Shown: positions 1 through 6,848 of the stretch, one piece after another
Position numbering within the stretch: the first letter of the stretch is position 1
Layout: each line of letters opens with the position of its first letter
The notes under the pieces: model-generated
Database searches by the model: none
Seen by the model: the letters and a program-made list of their open reading frames with translations, nothing else
Told to the model about the DNA's origin: nothing
Assembly (NCBI GenBank): GCA_002437585.1
Contig: DJQM01000022.1
Coordinates: 1 to 12,187 of the forward strand
Source: Clostridiales bacterium UBA6386
Lineage (GTDB): Bacteria > Bacillota > Clostridia > Oscillospirales > Oscillospiraceae
DNA: 12,187 nt
Reading direction: 5' to 3'
Program-made: the position numbers and the translations under genes

Positions 1-6
1 GATTCT

Positions 7-35
7 GTTATACCACTTTTTTCAGATAATTTAAA
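7..35 (-). promoter_or_regulatory. Candidate promoter reading off the left edge
   Basis: On the minus strand TTTAAA (30-35) is followed after 17 bases by TATAAC (7-12), a fair sigma-A type promoter in AT-rich DNA. Transcription would start at or beyond the left edge, so it would serve a gene outside the window. The spacing is ideal but the -35 box matches consensus at only four of six positions. AT-rich DNA gives such matches by chance, so the call is tentative. Confidence 0.3.
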
Positions 36-57
36 GAACTGCGATATTTTTGAAAAT

Positions 58-66
58 TGCTATAAT
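58..66 (+). promoter_or_regulatory. Candidate extended -10 element
   Basis: TGC followed by TATAAT forms an extended -10 box on the plus strand; no good -35 box lies 16-18 bases upstream. A transcript from about 73 would run into the 13-bp hairpin at 108-137 and then into the antisense strand of malQ. No plus-strand gene follows, so if active it would give a short RNA or antisense transcript. It could equally be chance in AT-rich sequence. Confidence 0.2.
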
Positions 67-107
67 GTCTACTGACCAGCAAAAACCGGACTTTTTCGAC
101 AGGCTGA

Positions 108-137
108 GGAGCCGCTGCAAATCCTTGCAGCGGCTCC
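108..137 (-). terminator. Hairpin terminator after malQ
   Basis: A perfect 13-bp stem (108-120 with 125-137) closes a four-base loop and begins three bases past the malQ stop codon. In the malQ direction the tail is not a clean U run; short A/T runs follow some 10-25 bases further on. It is therefore a strong RNA hairpin likely to end or protect the malQ message, but an imperfect intrinsic terminator. Confidence 0.65.
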
Positions 138-140
138 CCT

Positions 141-1679
141 TTATGCTTTCCTCGGCTTTTTCTCAATGGCATCCCAGTTGGCTCTGCCGGTGCGCTTGAC
201 GAGAGCCAGCATTTCCGCCGCCAGATCGTCCGTCACCTGCCCCGGAACCAGCCGCCACCGCCAGTTTGTTCCCACAGTGCCGGGCTGATTCATCCGGGCC
301 TCGTTTCCCAGGCCCAGGTAGTCCTGGACGGGGATAATGCAGTCCTTGGCGACGGAGCGCATGGTCAGGGCAATGAGCACCTTGTACATCTGATTGTCCG
401 GGGTATGATAGTCCCACAGATAGTCCCGGATCTGCTGCTTGGCCGCCTTGCTCAGACCCCGATACCAGCCTGCCAGGGTCTCGTTGTCGTGGGTGCCGGT
501 GTAGGCCACACAGTTGGAATTGTAATTGTGGGGCCAATAGTCGTTGGAGCCTGCCACGTCCGCCGGGTCGACGGCGAACTGCAGCACCTTCATATTGGGG
601 CATCCGCTGTCTCTCACCAGGCGGCGAACGCCGTCGGTCATCAGTCCCAGATCCTCGGCAATGACGTTCACGTCCCCCAGCCGGGTGTACATCGTGCGGA
701 AGAAGTCCATCCCCGGTCCCTTCTCCCAATGGCCGTTTTTCGCGGTAGTGTCCCCGGCGGGGATGGAGAAATACGCGTCAAAGCCCCGGAAATGGTCGAT
801 GCGCACCACGTCATAGAGCTTGAAGCTGTACCACATCCGGGAGATCCACCAGTCATAGCCAGTAGCCCGATGGTAGTCCCAGCGATACAGAGGGTTCCCC
901 CAGACCTGGCCGTCGGCGGCGAAGGCATCCGGCGGGCACCCGGCAATGGCGGTGGAGACGTTATTCTCATTCAGCTGGAACAGCTCCGGGTGTGCCCACA
1001 CGTCCGCCCCGTCGGGGGAAACGTAGATGGGAATGTCCCCTACGATCTGAATGTGCCTGGCGTTGGCGTAGGCCTTCAGCTTCGACCACTGGCGGTCAAA
1101 CTGGAACTGAAGGTACTTCTGGAACTCAACATCAAAGTACAGCTCCCGGTTGTAGTAGTCCAGGGCGAAGCCCCAGTGCATCCGGATATCCTCCGGCCAC
1201 CGGCGGAAGGACACCCCACCGAAAAATTCCTTCAGAGCCATGAACAGGGCGTAATCGTCCAGCCACCAGCCGTTTTCCCGGCAGAAAGCCTGGAAAGCCC
1301 CATTTTCCGCAATGTGGCTGCGCTCATAGGCCTTGTGCAACAGCTTCAGCCGGTTCCGATTCAGGGCAATGAAGTCCACACGGGCAGGGTTTTTGCCAAA
1401 ATTCAGTCCGTCGCACTCTTCCTGGGTCAGCACGCCCTCGTCGATCAGATCTTCCAGGCTGATGAGATAGGGGTTCCCCGCGAAGGCGGAATAGGCCTGG
1501 TAAGGGGAATCGTCGGAAGCACCGTGGGAGGTGGCTCCCAGGGGCAACATCTGCCAATAACGCTGACCGGCCTTTTCCAGCCAGTCCACAAAATCATAGG
1601 CCGCCCGGTCAAAGCAGCCGATGCCGTATTTGGATGGCAGGCTGGTAACGGACAGCAGAACGCCGGCATAACGGTTCAT
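141..1679 (-). CDS. malQ: 4-alpha-glucanotransferase (amylomaltase, GH77)
   Basis: Cytoplasmic disproportionating enzyme that moves alpha-1,4-glucan segments between maltooligosaccharides or glycogen, releasing glucose; part of maltodextrin/glycogen use. The protein is 512 residues, normal for the bacterial short form. The GH77 core is visible: RIDHFRG with nucleophile D295, AEDLG with acid/base E342, and GTHDNET with D398, at almost the same positions as in Thermus amylomaltase. The N-terminus (SVTSLPSKYGIG) is typical. The ATG at 1679 is chosen over an upstream in-frame start because AAGGAG (1689-1694) lies 9 bases before it; the upstream extension is basic, unlike the family, and would overlap the promoter. 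About three extra residues lie before DSPYQ (near residue 55) compared with the commoner GYGDSPYQ form. The gene stands alone, with its own promoter, operator and 3' hairpin. Family assignment is secure. Confidence 0.97.
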   Translation of the reverse strand: MNRYAGVLLSVTSLPSKYGIGCFDRAAYDFVDWLEKAGQRYWQMLPLGATSHGASDDSPYQAYSAFAGNPYLISLEDLIDEGVLTQEECDGLNFGKNPARVDFIALNRNRLKLLHKAYERSHIAENGAFQAFCRENGWWLDDYALFMALKEFFGGVSFRRWPEDIRMHWGFALDYYNRELYFDVEFQKYLQFQFDRQWSKLKAYANARHIQIVGDIPIYVSPDGADVWAHPELFQLNENNVSTAIAGCPPDAFAADGQVWGNPLYRWDYHRATGYDWWISRMWYSFKLYDVVRIDHFRGFDAYFSIPAGDTTAKNGHWEKGPGMDFFRTMYTRLGDVNVIAEDLGLMTDGVRRLVRDSGCPNMKVLQFAVDPADVAGSNDYWPHNYNSNCVAYTGTHDNETLAGWYRGLSKAAKQQIRDYLWDYHTPDNQMYKVLIALTMRSVAKDCIIPVQDYLGLGNEARMNQPGTVGTNWRWRLVPGQVTDDLAAEMLALVKRTGRANWDAIEKKPRKA

Positions 1680-1724
1680 AGGATGTTTCTCCTTGTGGTC
1701 GATAGATTTGGCACGCTTCCGAAA

Positions 1725-1740
1725 TTGGAAACGTTTCTTT
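1725..1740 (-). promoter_or_regulatory. LacI/CcpA-type operator for malQ
   Basis: GAAACGTTTC (1728-1737) is a perfect palindrome with the central CG typical of LacI-family operators, and the 16 bases around it match the cre consensus except for two positions at one end. It sits about +3 to +18 from the predicted malQ start site, where bound repressor would block initiation or early elongation. A MalR-like maltose repressor or CcpA is plausible; no regulator gene is in the window to decide. Confidence 0.6.
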
Positions 1741-1749
1741 TTCGCGACC

Positions 1750-1778
1750 AGTATAATCCATTTTCGTCCATCCGTCAA
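1750..1778 (-). promoter_or_regulatory. malQ promoter
   Basis: On the minus strand TTGACG (1773-1778) is followed after exactly 17 bases by TATACT (1750-1755), matching sigma-A boxes at five of six positions each. The start site would be near 1743, giving a leader of roughly 63 bases to the ATG at 1679, with the CG-centred palindrome just inside the transcript. Confidence 0.8.
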
Positions 1779-1779
1779 C

Positions 1780-2262
1780 CGCCAGCGTCACATCCGGCGC
1801 AAATTGGTAAAGTATACAAAAAGCGGCCGTTTGATTTGGATAAGCCGTATAGTCAAAACACGTCTTCTTCCCCGTGTCAGCAGGCCATCATCTACCAAAA
1901 AGCTTCCGATAAACGCACCCATAGCAACTCGAAATACTCTGACGCAGTTCCGGCGGTGCGGCCGGGGGATTCTTAAGGGGGCGGCTTTTCGGCAGCACCC
2001 CTTAAGCCGGCTTCTTATCCATTTTCTTGCCGGGACAAGAAAATTGCCCCCGGAGGGACCTGCACTGAAATATTCTGTGAGTCTTGGAATATAAGCGCAG
2101 ACTTGTAACTCATGGGCCGATGAGGGCATCGGCCCCTACTGATTCTCAATTGGTGCTCGGAATGACCAGGGGATTGTGACCGGAGGGAATCCCTGGAAGG
2201 GGCCACACCATCCTGCGGGATGGTTCGCAATGACGATGTATCTTTCGGGCTTTTTGACACGA
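1780..2262. repeat. Gene-free stretch with several palindromic repeat remnants
   Basis: No convincing gene lies between the malQ promoter and the DUF218 gene. Visible structures are a 9-bp stem CTTAAGGGG/CCCCTTAAG (1972-1980 with 1998-2006), a 9-bp stem ATTTTCTTG/CAAGAAAAT (2021-2029 with 2036-2044), a 9-bp stem GGGCCGATG/CATCGGCCC (2114-2122 with 2127-2135), an imperfect stem pairing 2166-2175 with 2188-2196, and a 7-bp stem (2207-2213 with 2218-2224). The last two are flanked by near-direct copies of TCGNAATGAC (2157-2166 and 2225-2234). This clustering resembles the short dispersed palindromic repeats common between genes in Clostridia. Copy number elsewhere cannot be seen here, so the repeat label is inference. 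Confidence 0.5.
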
Positions 2263-2264
2263 AG

Positions 2265-2291
2265 AAAGGGACTGCCGGGGGCAGTCCCTTT
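2265..2291 (-). terminator. Hairpin terminator of the XpaC-TelA-DUF218 operon
   Basis: A perfect 12-bp stem (2265-2276 with 2280-2291) with a three-base loop overlaps the last base of the DUF218 stop codon. AAA and TTT flank the GC-rich core, so it could end transcription from either side, although the poly-U tail on the operon strand is short (CUUUCUUCGU). Confidence 0.7.
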
Positions 2292-3220
2292 TAATCTCCA
2301 ATATCCTGAATCCAACCAAAAAAGCCGCCGAAGGGTTCGTCCTGGGCTTCCGGGACTTCCACAGGAGATTCCTGGGGTTCCGTTGCCGAAGCCGCCCCTT
2401 CCTGGGTGGATTGCGTCCCCGGCCAGGGGGTGCCGGTGATCTGGGCAATGCCCCAGGCCTGGGAGGAAAGCATCCGATCCCCCACCGGGGTGTCTGTAAC
2501 GCAGGAAGTCCCCGCCGCCACGTTCAGAGCCGACGTTCCGTTCACCTGGGACTGATAGTCCGAATAAATCTGGAGCAGCACGGCAGAACAGGTTACATGG
2601 TAATCGCTGGACACCACCGCCAGAGTTTTCACCTGGGGGTACCTTTCCGCCAGCAGATCATAAGTATTGATGGCGTTCTGGGTGGTGCTCAGAGCCTGAT
2701 TCTCTGTAATCAGACGGTTTTCCGTCACCTTCTGACCCTGAAGCCAGGCGGCCATCTGTCCGGCCTCGGTAACGCCGGGCACCTCCGAGGTCTGCCCACC
2801 GGTCACTGCCACATAGGCGTTTGGATACTGTCGGGCGGCGTTCAGCGCCACATACAGCCGATCCTCCAGCTCCGGCCGGATGGAGCCGTCGGTGCCCAGG
2901 CCGTAGCCGAAGACCACAATGCACAAAGAATCGTCCTGGGGAAGGTCTTCCGGAAGCACCCGGTGATCCTCGAACCCGGCTTCGTTCAGCCTGGCCCAGT
3001 CGGCCATGATCCGCCGCCAAAGGGCACCCTCCGCCGGACTTTCCGCCTCCAGCTTATCCAGGCAGGCCTCGATTTTTCCGGCTGACCCGCCGGGATCAGC
3101 ATGATAGCTCGCCAGCAGCTGCTGGGGATAGGTCGCTTCCGCCGCCTGTACCCGGGGAACCCCCAGGCCAAGCAGGCAAATACACAAACACGCGATTAAG
3201 GTTCTGCGAAAAAAGGTCAT
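2291..3220 (-). CDS. Exported DUF218/YdcF-like protein
   Basis: A 309-residue protein beginning with a signal peptide (basic MTFFRR, hydrophobic core to about residue 20, likely cleavage near VQA-AEA at 26-28). Residues 98-225 carry the DUF218 fold: hydrophobic strand then GYGL (105-108), VTGG (139-142), TEAGQMAAWL (151-160), ITEN (171-174) with TTQNA (179-183), and VVSSDYHV (202-209). This family includes YdcF, SanA and ElyC; members are linked to envelope integrity or vancomycin tolerance, but the reaction is not established. The C-terminal tail after about 262 is rich in Pro, Glu and Ala and ends in an aromatic GGFFGWIQDIGD segment that looks unconserved. Its ATG overlaps the stop of the TelA-like gene by four bases (ATGA), indicating translational coupling; it is the last gene of the operon. 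Confidence 0.88.
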   Translation of the reverse strand: MTFFRRTLIACLCICLLGLGVPRVQAAEATYPQQLLASYHADPGGSAGKIEACLDKLEAESPAEGALWRRIMADWARLNEAGFEDHRVLPEDLPQDDSLCIVVFGYGLGTDGSIRPELEDRLYVALNAARQYPNAYVAVTGGQTSEVPGVTEAGQMAAWLQGQKVTENRLITENQALSTTQNAINTYDLLAERYPQVKTLAVVSSDYHVTCSAVLLQIYSDYQSQVNGTSALNVAAGTSCVTDTPVGDRMLSSQAWGIAQITGTPWPGTQSTQEGAASATEPQESPVEVPEAQDEPFGGFFGWIQDIGD

Positions 3221-4356
3221 TCTTTTCCGTCACGGATCTGGAGCAGCTTCCGCTTCAGATCATCCTCCATCTTTGCCATTTCTGTCTCCGCGGCCAGCCG
3301 CTTGGTTCTGCCATCGGCCTGAATCTTCATTACGTCGTCCAGGGTAGCAATCAGCTCCGCGTTGGTTTTCTTCAGGGTCTCGATCTCCACAATGCCCCGC
3401 TCCGCTTCCCTGGCGGTCTCCACAGAGGCCATGCGCAGCTTCTGGGCGTTCTGGGTCAGCATGGCGTTGGTCACATCGGACACCTGCCGCTGAGCCTGAG
3501 CCGCCTCGGTGGAATGGGCAATGCCCAGAGCCAGCACCATCTGGTTCTTCCACAGGGGGATGGTGTTGACCAGGGTGGTCTGAATCTTCTCCACCATGAC
3601 GGTGTCGTTATTCTGGATCATCCGGATCTGGGGGGCGGTCTGAAGGGAAATCGTCCGGGTCAGCTCCAGATCGTGGATCTTCTTTTCAAAGCGCAGGCAC
3701 TTTTCAGACAGATCCCGCGCCTGCTGGGCATCCTCCGCAAGGCCGGTACGCTTCGCGGTTTCCTCCAGCTGCTGAAGCTTGCCGGAGCGAACCTCGCCGA
3801 GCTTCTTCTTGCCCGCCAGAATATACATGGACAGCTCCTTGAAGTAGGCCAGGTTCTGCTCGTACATCTTATCGAGCACCGCGGAATCCTTCATCAGCCG
3901 CACCTGGTGCTGCTGCAGGGCATCGGCGATCTTCTCCACGTTCACCTCGGCCTTGGCGTAGCGGTTTTTCATATTCTCCAGCTTGTTGGCCTGCTTGCGG
4001 AAGAAGCCGAACAGTCCCTTCTCTTCCTCCTCGTCCAGACCCTTCAGCTCCCCCACCACGTTCACAAGCAAATCGCCCACTTCGCCCAGATCCTGGGTAC
4101 GGACGTTTGCCAGGGCGGCGTCGGAGAAATCCGCCATTTTCTTCTGGGTGCCCGCGCCGTACTGCAAAATCTGGGCGGTGTTCTCCACGTCGATCTTCGC
4201 CGCGAACTCATCCACGATTTTCTGCTCCTCGGCGGTGAGCACCGGCTCACTGGGTGCCTTCTGCGCCAGGTCGGTTTCCTCCGCCGGAACCAGGGCAGGG
4301 GTTTCGGTCAGCGCCGGCTCCAGGGTCAGGCTGATCTTCTGTTCGTTATGATCCAT
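3217..4356 (-). CDS. telA: TelA/KlaA-family (toxic anion resistance) protein
   Basis: A 379-residue, largely alpha-helical, soluble protein with long charged coiled-coil-like segments. The family hallmark is clear near residues 245-275: QIRMIQNNDTVMVEKIQTTL, then IPLWKNQM. The first 40 residues are acidic and proline-rich, probably disordered. TelA proteins were named for tellurite resistance on plasmids, but chromosomal copies such as Bacillus YaaN are of unclear role, often tied to envelope or stress functions; the resistance label should not be taken literally. The ATG at 4356 is preferred because GGAG (4365-4368) lies 8 bases upstream; a TTG at 4362 would overlap the previous stop but is only 2 bases from the ribosome site. 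It is two bases from the end of the XpaC-like gene and overlaps the DUF218 gene, so the three are one unit. Confidence 0.93.
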   Translation of the reverse strand: MDHNEQKISLTLEPALTETPALVPAEETDLAQKAPSEPVLTAEEQKIVDEFAAKIDVENTAQILQYGAGTQKKMADFSDAALANVRTQDLGEVGDLLVNVVGELKGLDEEEEKGLFGFFRKQANKLENMKNRYAKAEVNVEKIADALQQHQVRLMKDSAVLDKMYEQNLAYFKELSMYILAGKKKLGEVRSGKLQQLEETAKRTGLAEDAQQARDLSEKCLRFEKKIHDLELTRTISLQTAPQIRMIQNNDTVMVEKIQTTLVNTIPLWKNQMVLALGIAHSTEAAQAQRQVSDVTNAMLTQNAQKLRMASVETAREAERGIVEIETLKKTNAELIATLDDVMKIQADGRTKRLAAETEMAKMEDDLKRKLLQIRDGKE

Positions 4357-4358
4357 AA

Positions 4359-5564
4359 TCAATTCTCCTGTTTCTTCAGATTGGAAAGTCCGTCATTGGT
4401 AAGTCCCTCCTGGGCAAGCAGGGTATTCAGCACAGAAATATCACTGGAAACATCCATGGCCGCATCCTGGAACAGATCGTCCAGGAGCTTGGCAAAGGCG
4501 GCGTTCAGGGTGTCCAGGGTTTTCTCGATTTCAATTTTGGAAGCCTGGATGGTCTCCCCCTGAACCGGCTGGGCATCCATTTCCGCATAGGCGTTCAGAA
4601 GCTTCACCGTCATGGGCAGGTAGTAATCCATGAGCTTCTTCAGGTCGGGCACCACCTCCGGATGCGCCTGCGCCCGGTCAAAAATCCGGCGCACCAGCAG
4701 CTCCATGTAGGAAATCTTCTCGGAAATTTCCTCTCCGGGAATGGCATCGTTGCACCGGCGAATCTCTGAGATAAAGGCGTTGCCCCGGTCGAGAACCTCC
4801 CGCACCCGCGGATCGGTTTCTTTCGCTGCGGGACGCAGCTTGGCCGCCTCCCGCTCCTGCTTCTGCCGCTCCTCCAGAGCCAGTCGGCTCTGCTCAAACT
4901 GGCGGTAGGTGTCGTTGCTGGTAATGAGACATGTTTGCTCCGCGTCCAGGTGGCCCTCCAGGAAGAGCCCATCGTCGATCATTTTTTCCAGTTCCTTCCG
5001 GACGAATTTCACGTTTTTCCCGGTGGTTCTGGCAAGGGTCTCCAGCTTGCAGTAGGTCTTGTCCCCCAAGCAGCGGCAATACCGCTTGAACCGGTTCACC
5101 CGGCCAAGACCCTGAATGCCCCCGCCGATGAGCCAGGCTCCCACGCCCAGTCCCGCCAGACCCATGAAAGCCGGGTAAGCGGGATAGTCCAGAGTCAGGG
5201 CAAAGATCATGCCCAGCAACGCCCCCACAAAACCGAAGCCCGTGAGCATTCCGCCGCCCACGATCTTCGCAATCCCCAGGGCGGTCTTCCCGTCGGTGCT
5301 GCCATAGAGGGCAGGCAGATTCTCCCGCCCGTCGATGACCGTCGGCCTGGGTCTTGCCTGAGCCGAGCGAGCCGCATTATCCGCCGCCTTGGCTGCGGTA
5401 TCCACCGCCCGGCGGACGGCCTGGCCGCCTGCGTCGATGGCACGACCCACCGTGCGGGTGATGGTCTGATTCAGTTTTCGGTAGTCCTGAGAATTGATGG
5501 CCTGGTCGATGATATTCTGGATACTCCGGCCGATGTCCTCCCAGTCCTGATTTGGATACGCCAT
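4359..5564 (-). CDS. xpaC: XpaC-like membrane protein (5-bromo-4-chloroindolyl phosphate hydrolysis family)
   Basis: A 401-residue protein. Residues 1-90 are helical and Ala/Arg/Gln-rich. Two glycine-rich membrane segments (about 98-124 and 133-153) follow, then a cytoplasmic part starting VNRFKRYCRCLGDKTYCKLETLA (156-178), which has the look of the XpaC winged-helix-like region, and a helical tail. The Bacillus prototype, xpaC, lies next to the telA homologue yaaN; the same pairing here strongly supports the call. The XpaC name comes from an assay phenotype with a chromogenic phosphate, and a true enzyme activity is unproven. The ATG at 5564 is chosen over a GTG at 5573: GGGAG (5573-5577) is 8 bases before the ATG and would overlap the GTG. 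It is the first gene of the operon. Confidence 0.87.
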   Translation of the reverse strand: MAYPNQDWEDIGRSIQNIIDQAINSQDYRKLNQTITRTVGRAIDAGGQAVRRAVDTAAKAADNAARSAQARPRPTVIDGRENLPALYGSTDGKTALGIAKIVGGGMLTGFGFVGALLGMIFALTLDYPAYPAFMGLAGLGVGAWLIGGGIQGLGRVNRFKRYCRCLGDKTYCKLETLARTTGKNVKFVRKELEKMIDDGLFLEGHLDAEQTCLITSNDTYRQFEQSRLALEERQKQEREAAKLRPAAKETDPRVREVLDRGNAFISEIRRCNDAIPGEEISEKISYMELLVRRIFDRAQAHPEVVPDLKKLMDYYLPMTVKLLNAYAEMDAQPVQGETIQASKIEIEKTLDTLNAAFAKLLDDLFQDAAMDVSSDISVLNTLLAQEGLTNDGLSNLKKQEN

Positions 5565-5593
5565 AGCATTCACTCCCGATCGTACTTGCCCCT

Positions 5594-5622
5594 ATTATAG
5601 CGTTTCCTGGGTCAAAACGCAA
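5594..5622 (-). promoter_or_regulatory. Promoter of the XpaC-TelA-DUF218 operon
   Basis: On the minus strand a perfect TATAAT (5594-5599) lies 17 bases after TTGCGT (5617-5622). Start would be near 5587, about 23 bases before the ATG, with GGGAG between. A TTGACC also occurs but only 10 bases from the -10 box, too close to be its partner. Confidence 0.6.
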
Positions 5623-5690
5623 GACACAATGTTCCCATTCCTGGCCTGCTGACACATTTTCCTGTAGAAAACCACGAAGCACAAGGAACC

Positions 5691-5870
5691 AGGGAAGCTC
5701 TGAGGAAATCTGCGAGAGCCGACAGTGCGAGATTTTTCTCCAGGGTGTATCCGGGCAGATGGGTCGGAGATTTTATCCGCTCTGATTTTACTTTTATTTT
5801 ACGAAGCTTGTATCGCACAATTTACATTCTGCTCTTATACTTACCCGGAAACGAAGGAAAGAGGGCTGCT
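5691..5870 (+). repeat. Lone inverted-repeat end and AT-rich leader before the ABC operon
   Basis: The divergent gap of about 306 bases (5565-5870) holds the minus-strand promoter and then AGGGAAGCTCTGA (5691-5703), the same end sequence that bounds the MITE-like element at 10647-10787. No partner end is seen nearby. Further similarity follows: GAGATTTTATCC (5767-5778) recurs exactly at 10663-10674, and the stretch near 5729-5750 resembles 10662-10687. This looks like a decayed or truncated relative of that element. From 5780 the sequence is AT-rich and must contain the ABC operon promoter; TATACT (5836-5841) could be a -10 box but has no good -35 partner. No riboswitch was recognised. Confidence 0.5.
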
Positions 5871-6848
5871 ATGGAAATTCGATTGGAACAAGTCGTAAAA
5901 AGCTTTGATAAGAAGCAGGTCATCCACCCCACAACGCTGACCATCCAGAACGGCAGCTTTACCACGCTGCTGGGTCCCTCCGGCTGCGGTAAGACAACGC
6001 TACTGCGGATGATCGCCGGGCTGGAAACGCCGGACGATGGCGAGATCTGGCTGGACGATACCTGCGTTTTCTCCAAGGCGCGCAAAATCAACCTGCCGCC
6101 GGAGAAGCGGAATCTGGGCTTTGTGTTTCAGGACTTCGCCCTCTGGCCCCATATGACGGTGTTTGAAAATGTCGCCTTCGGCCTGCGGGCGAGAAAGGAT
6201 ACCGTGGATTTGCAGGACAGAGTTCACAATGCCCTGCGCACCGTCCACCTGGAGGACTTTGAAAAGCGATATCCCCATCAGCTCTCCGGCGGCCAGCAGC
6301 AGCGTGTGGCGTTTGCCCGAGCCATTGCCGTCCAGCCTGGGTGTATCCTGTTTGACGAACCTCTTTCCGCTCTGGATGCCCTATTGCGGGAGGAGATGCG
6401 CCACGAGCTGCGGTCGCTGACCTCCGCCCTTGGCATCACCTCTGTTTTCGTGACCCACGATCAGACGGAGGCCATGAGCATGAGCGACCGCATTGCCGTT
6501 CTGAATGGCGGCCATGTGGAGCAATATGCCCCGCCGGAAACCGTGTACCACAATCCCGCCAGTGAGTTCGTGGCACGTTTTGTGGGAAAATCCAACTGGC
6601 TCAGCGAAACGGAGATGTTCCGCCCGGAAGCCGCCGCGCAAACGCCGGTAAAAGGTGCGCTGCACTTTGAGCTTCCCGTTCAGAGCGTACAGTATCTGGG
6701 AAGCACCTACGAGGTCACGGTTCCCTATCAGTCGGTAATATGGACGATCAACAGCGGGCAGAAGGTAACGCCTGGCGAAGTTTTGTCCATTTACATAGAT
6801 CCCAATCAAGTGATTACTTTTCAAAAGAAAGAGGTTTTATCCGCATGA
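5871..6848 (+). CDS. ABC importer ATPase (PotA/FbpC type)
   Basis: A 325-residue cytoplasmic ATPase that powers the importer encoded downstream. All parts are intact: Walker A GPSGCGKT (35-42), Q-loop Q87 in FVFQDFALWPHMTV, signature LSGGQQQRVAFARA (138-151), Walker B CILFDEP (158-164) with catalytic E163, D-loop SALD (166-169) and switch H196 in FVTHDQTEA. The aromatic-rich FALWPHMTVFENVAFGL stretch is typical of ferric-iron, polyamine, sulfate and phosphonate importers. The C-terminal 100 residues fit the TOBE-like domain of this branch. The ATG at 5871 is chosen because a purine-rich GGAAAGAGGG lies just upstream and the family N-terminus (short strand then VVKSF) starts there; upstream codons are AT-rich leader. 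Its stop overlaps the binding-protein start (ATGA). Confidence 0.93.
   Translation: MEIRLEQVVKSFDKKQVIHPTTLTIQNGSFTTLLGPSGCGKTTLLRMIAGLETPDDGEIWLDDTCVFSKARKINLPPEKRNLGFVFQDFALWPHMTVFENVAFGLRARKDTVDLQDRVHNALRTVHLEDFEKRYPHQLSGGQQQRVAFARAIAVQPGCILFDEPLSALDALLREEMRHELRSLTSALGITSVFVTHDQTEAMSMSDRIAVLNGGHVEQYAPPETVYHNPASEFVARFVGKSNWLSETEMFRPEAAAQTPVKGALHFELPVQSVQYLGSTYEVTVPYQSVIWTINSGQKVTPGEVLSIYIDPNQVITFQKKEVLSA

Noticed and set aside
405..1976. Open frame of 523 codons on the plus strand opposite malQ
   Set aside because: It is the mirror of a clear GH77 gene, has no family motif and no ribosome site, and arises from GC-rich codon bias.
1788..2129. Open frame of 113 codons on the minus strand upstream of malQ
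   Set aside because: It runs through the palindromic repeat stretch, lacks a ribosome site, and resembles no protein; it is probably a repeat translated by chance.
3514..4563. Open frame of 349 codons on the plus strand opposite the TelA and XpaC genes
   Set aside because: It is antisense to the TelA hallmark region and its product is a Leu/Gln/His-rich shadow without a start signal.
5591..5610. Possible cre site in the XpaC operon promoter (GGAAACG next to the -10 box)
   Set aside because: Only one half resembles the operator before malQ; the palindrome is not kept, so the match is too weak.
5704..5870. Possible riboswitch or Fur box in the ABC operon leader
   Set aside because: No recognisable conserved riboswitch core and no palindromic GATAATGATAATCATTATC-like sequence was found.
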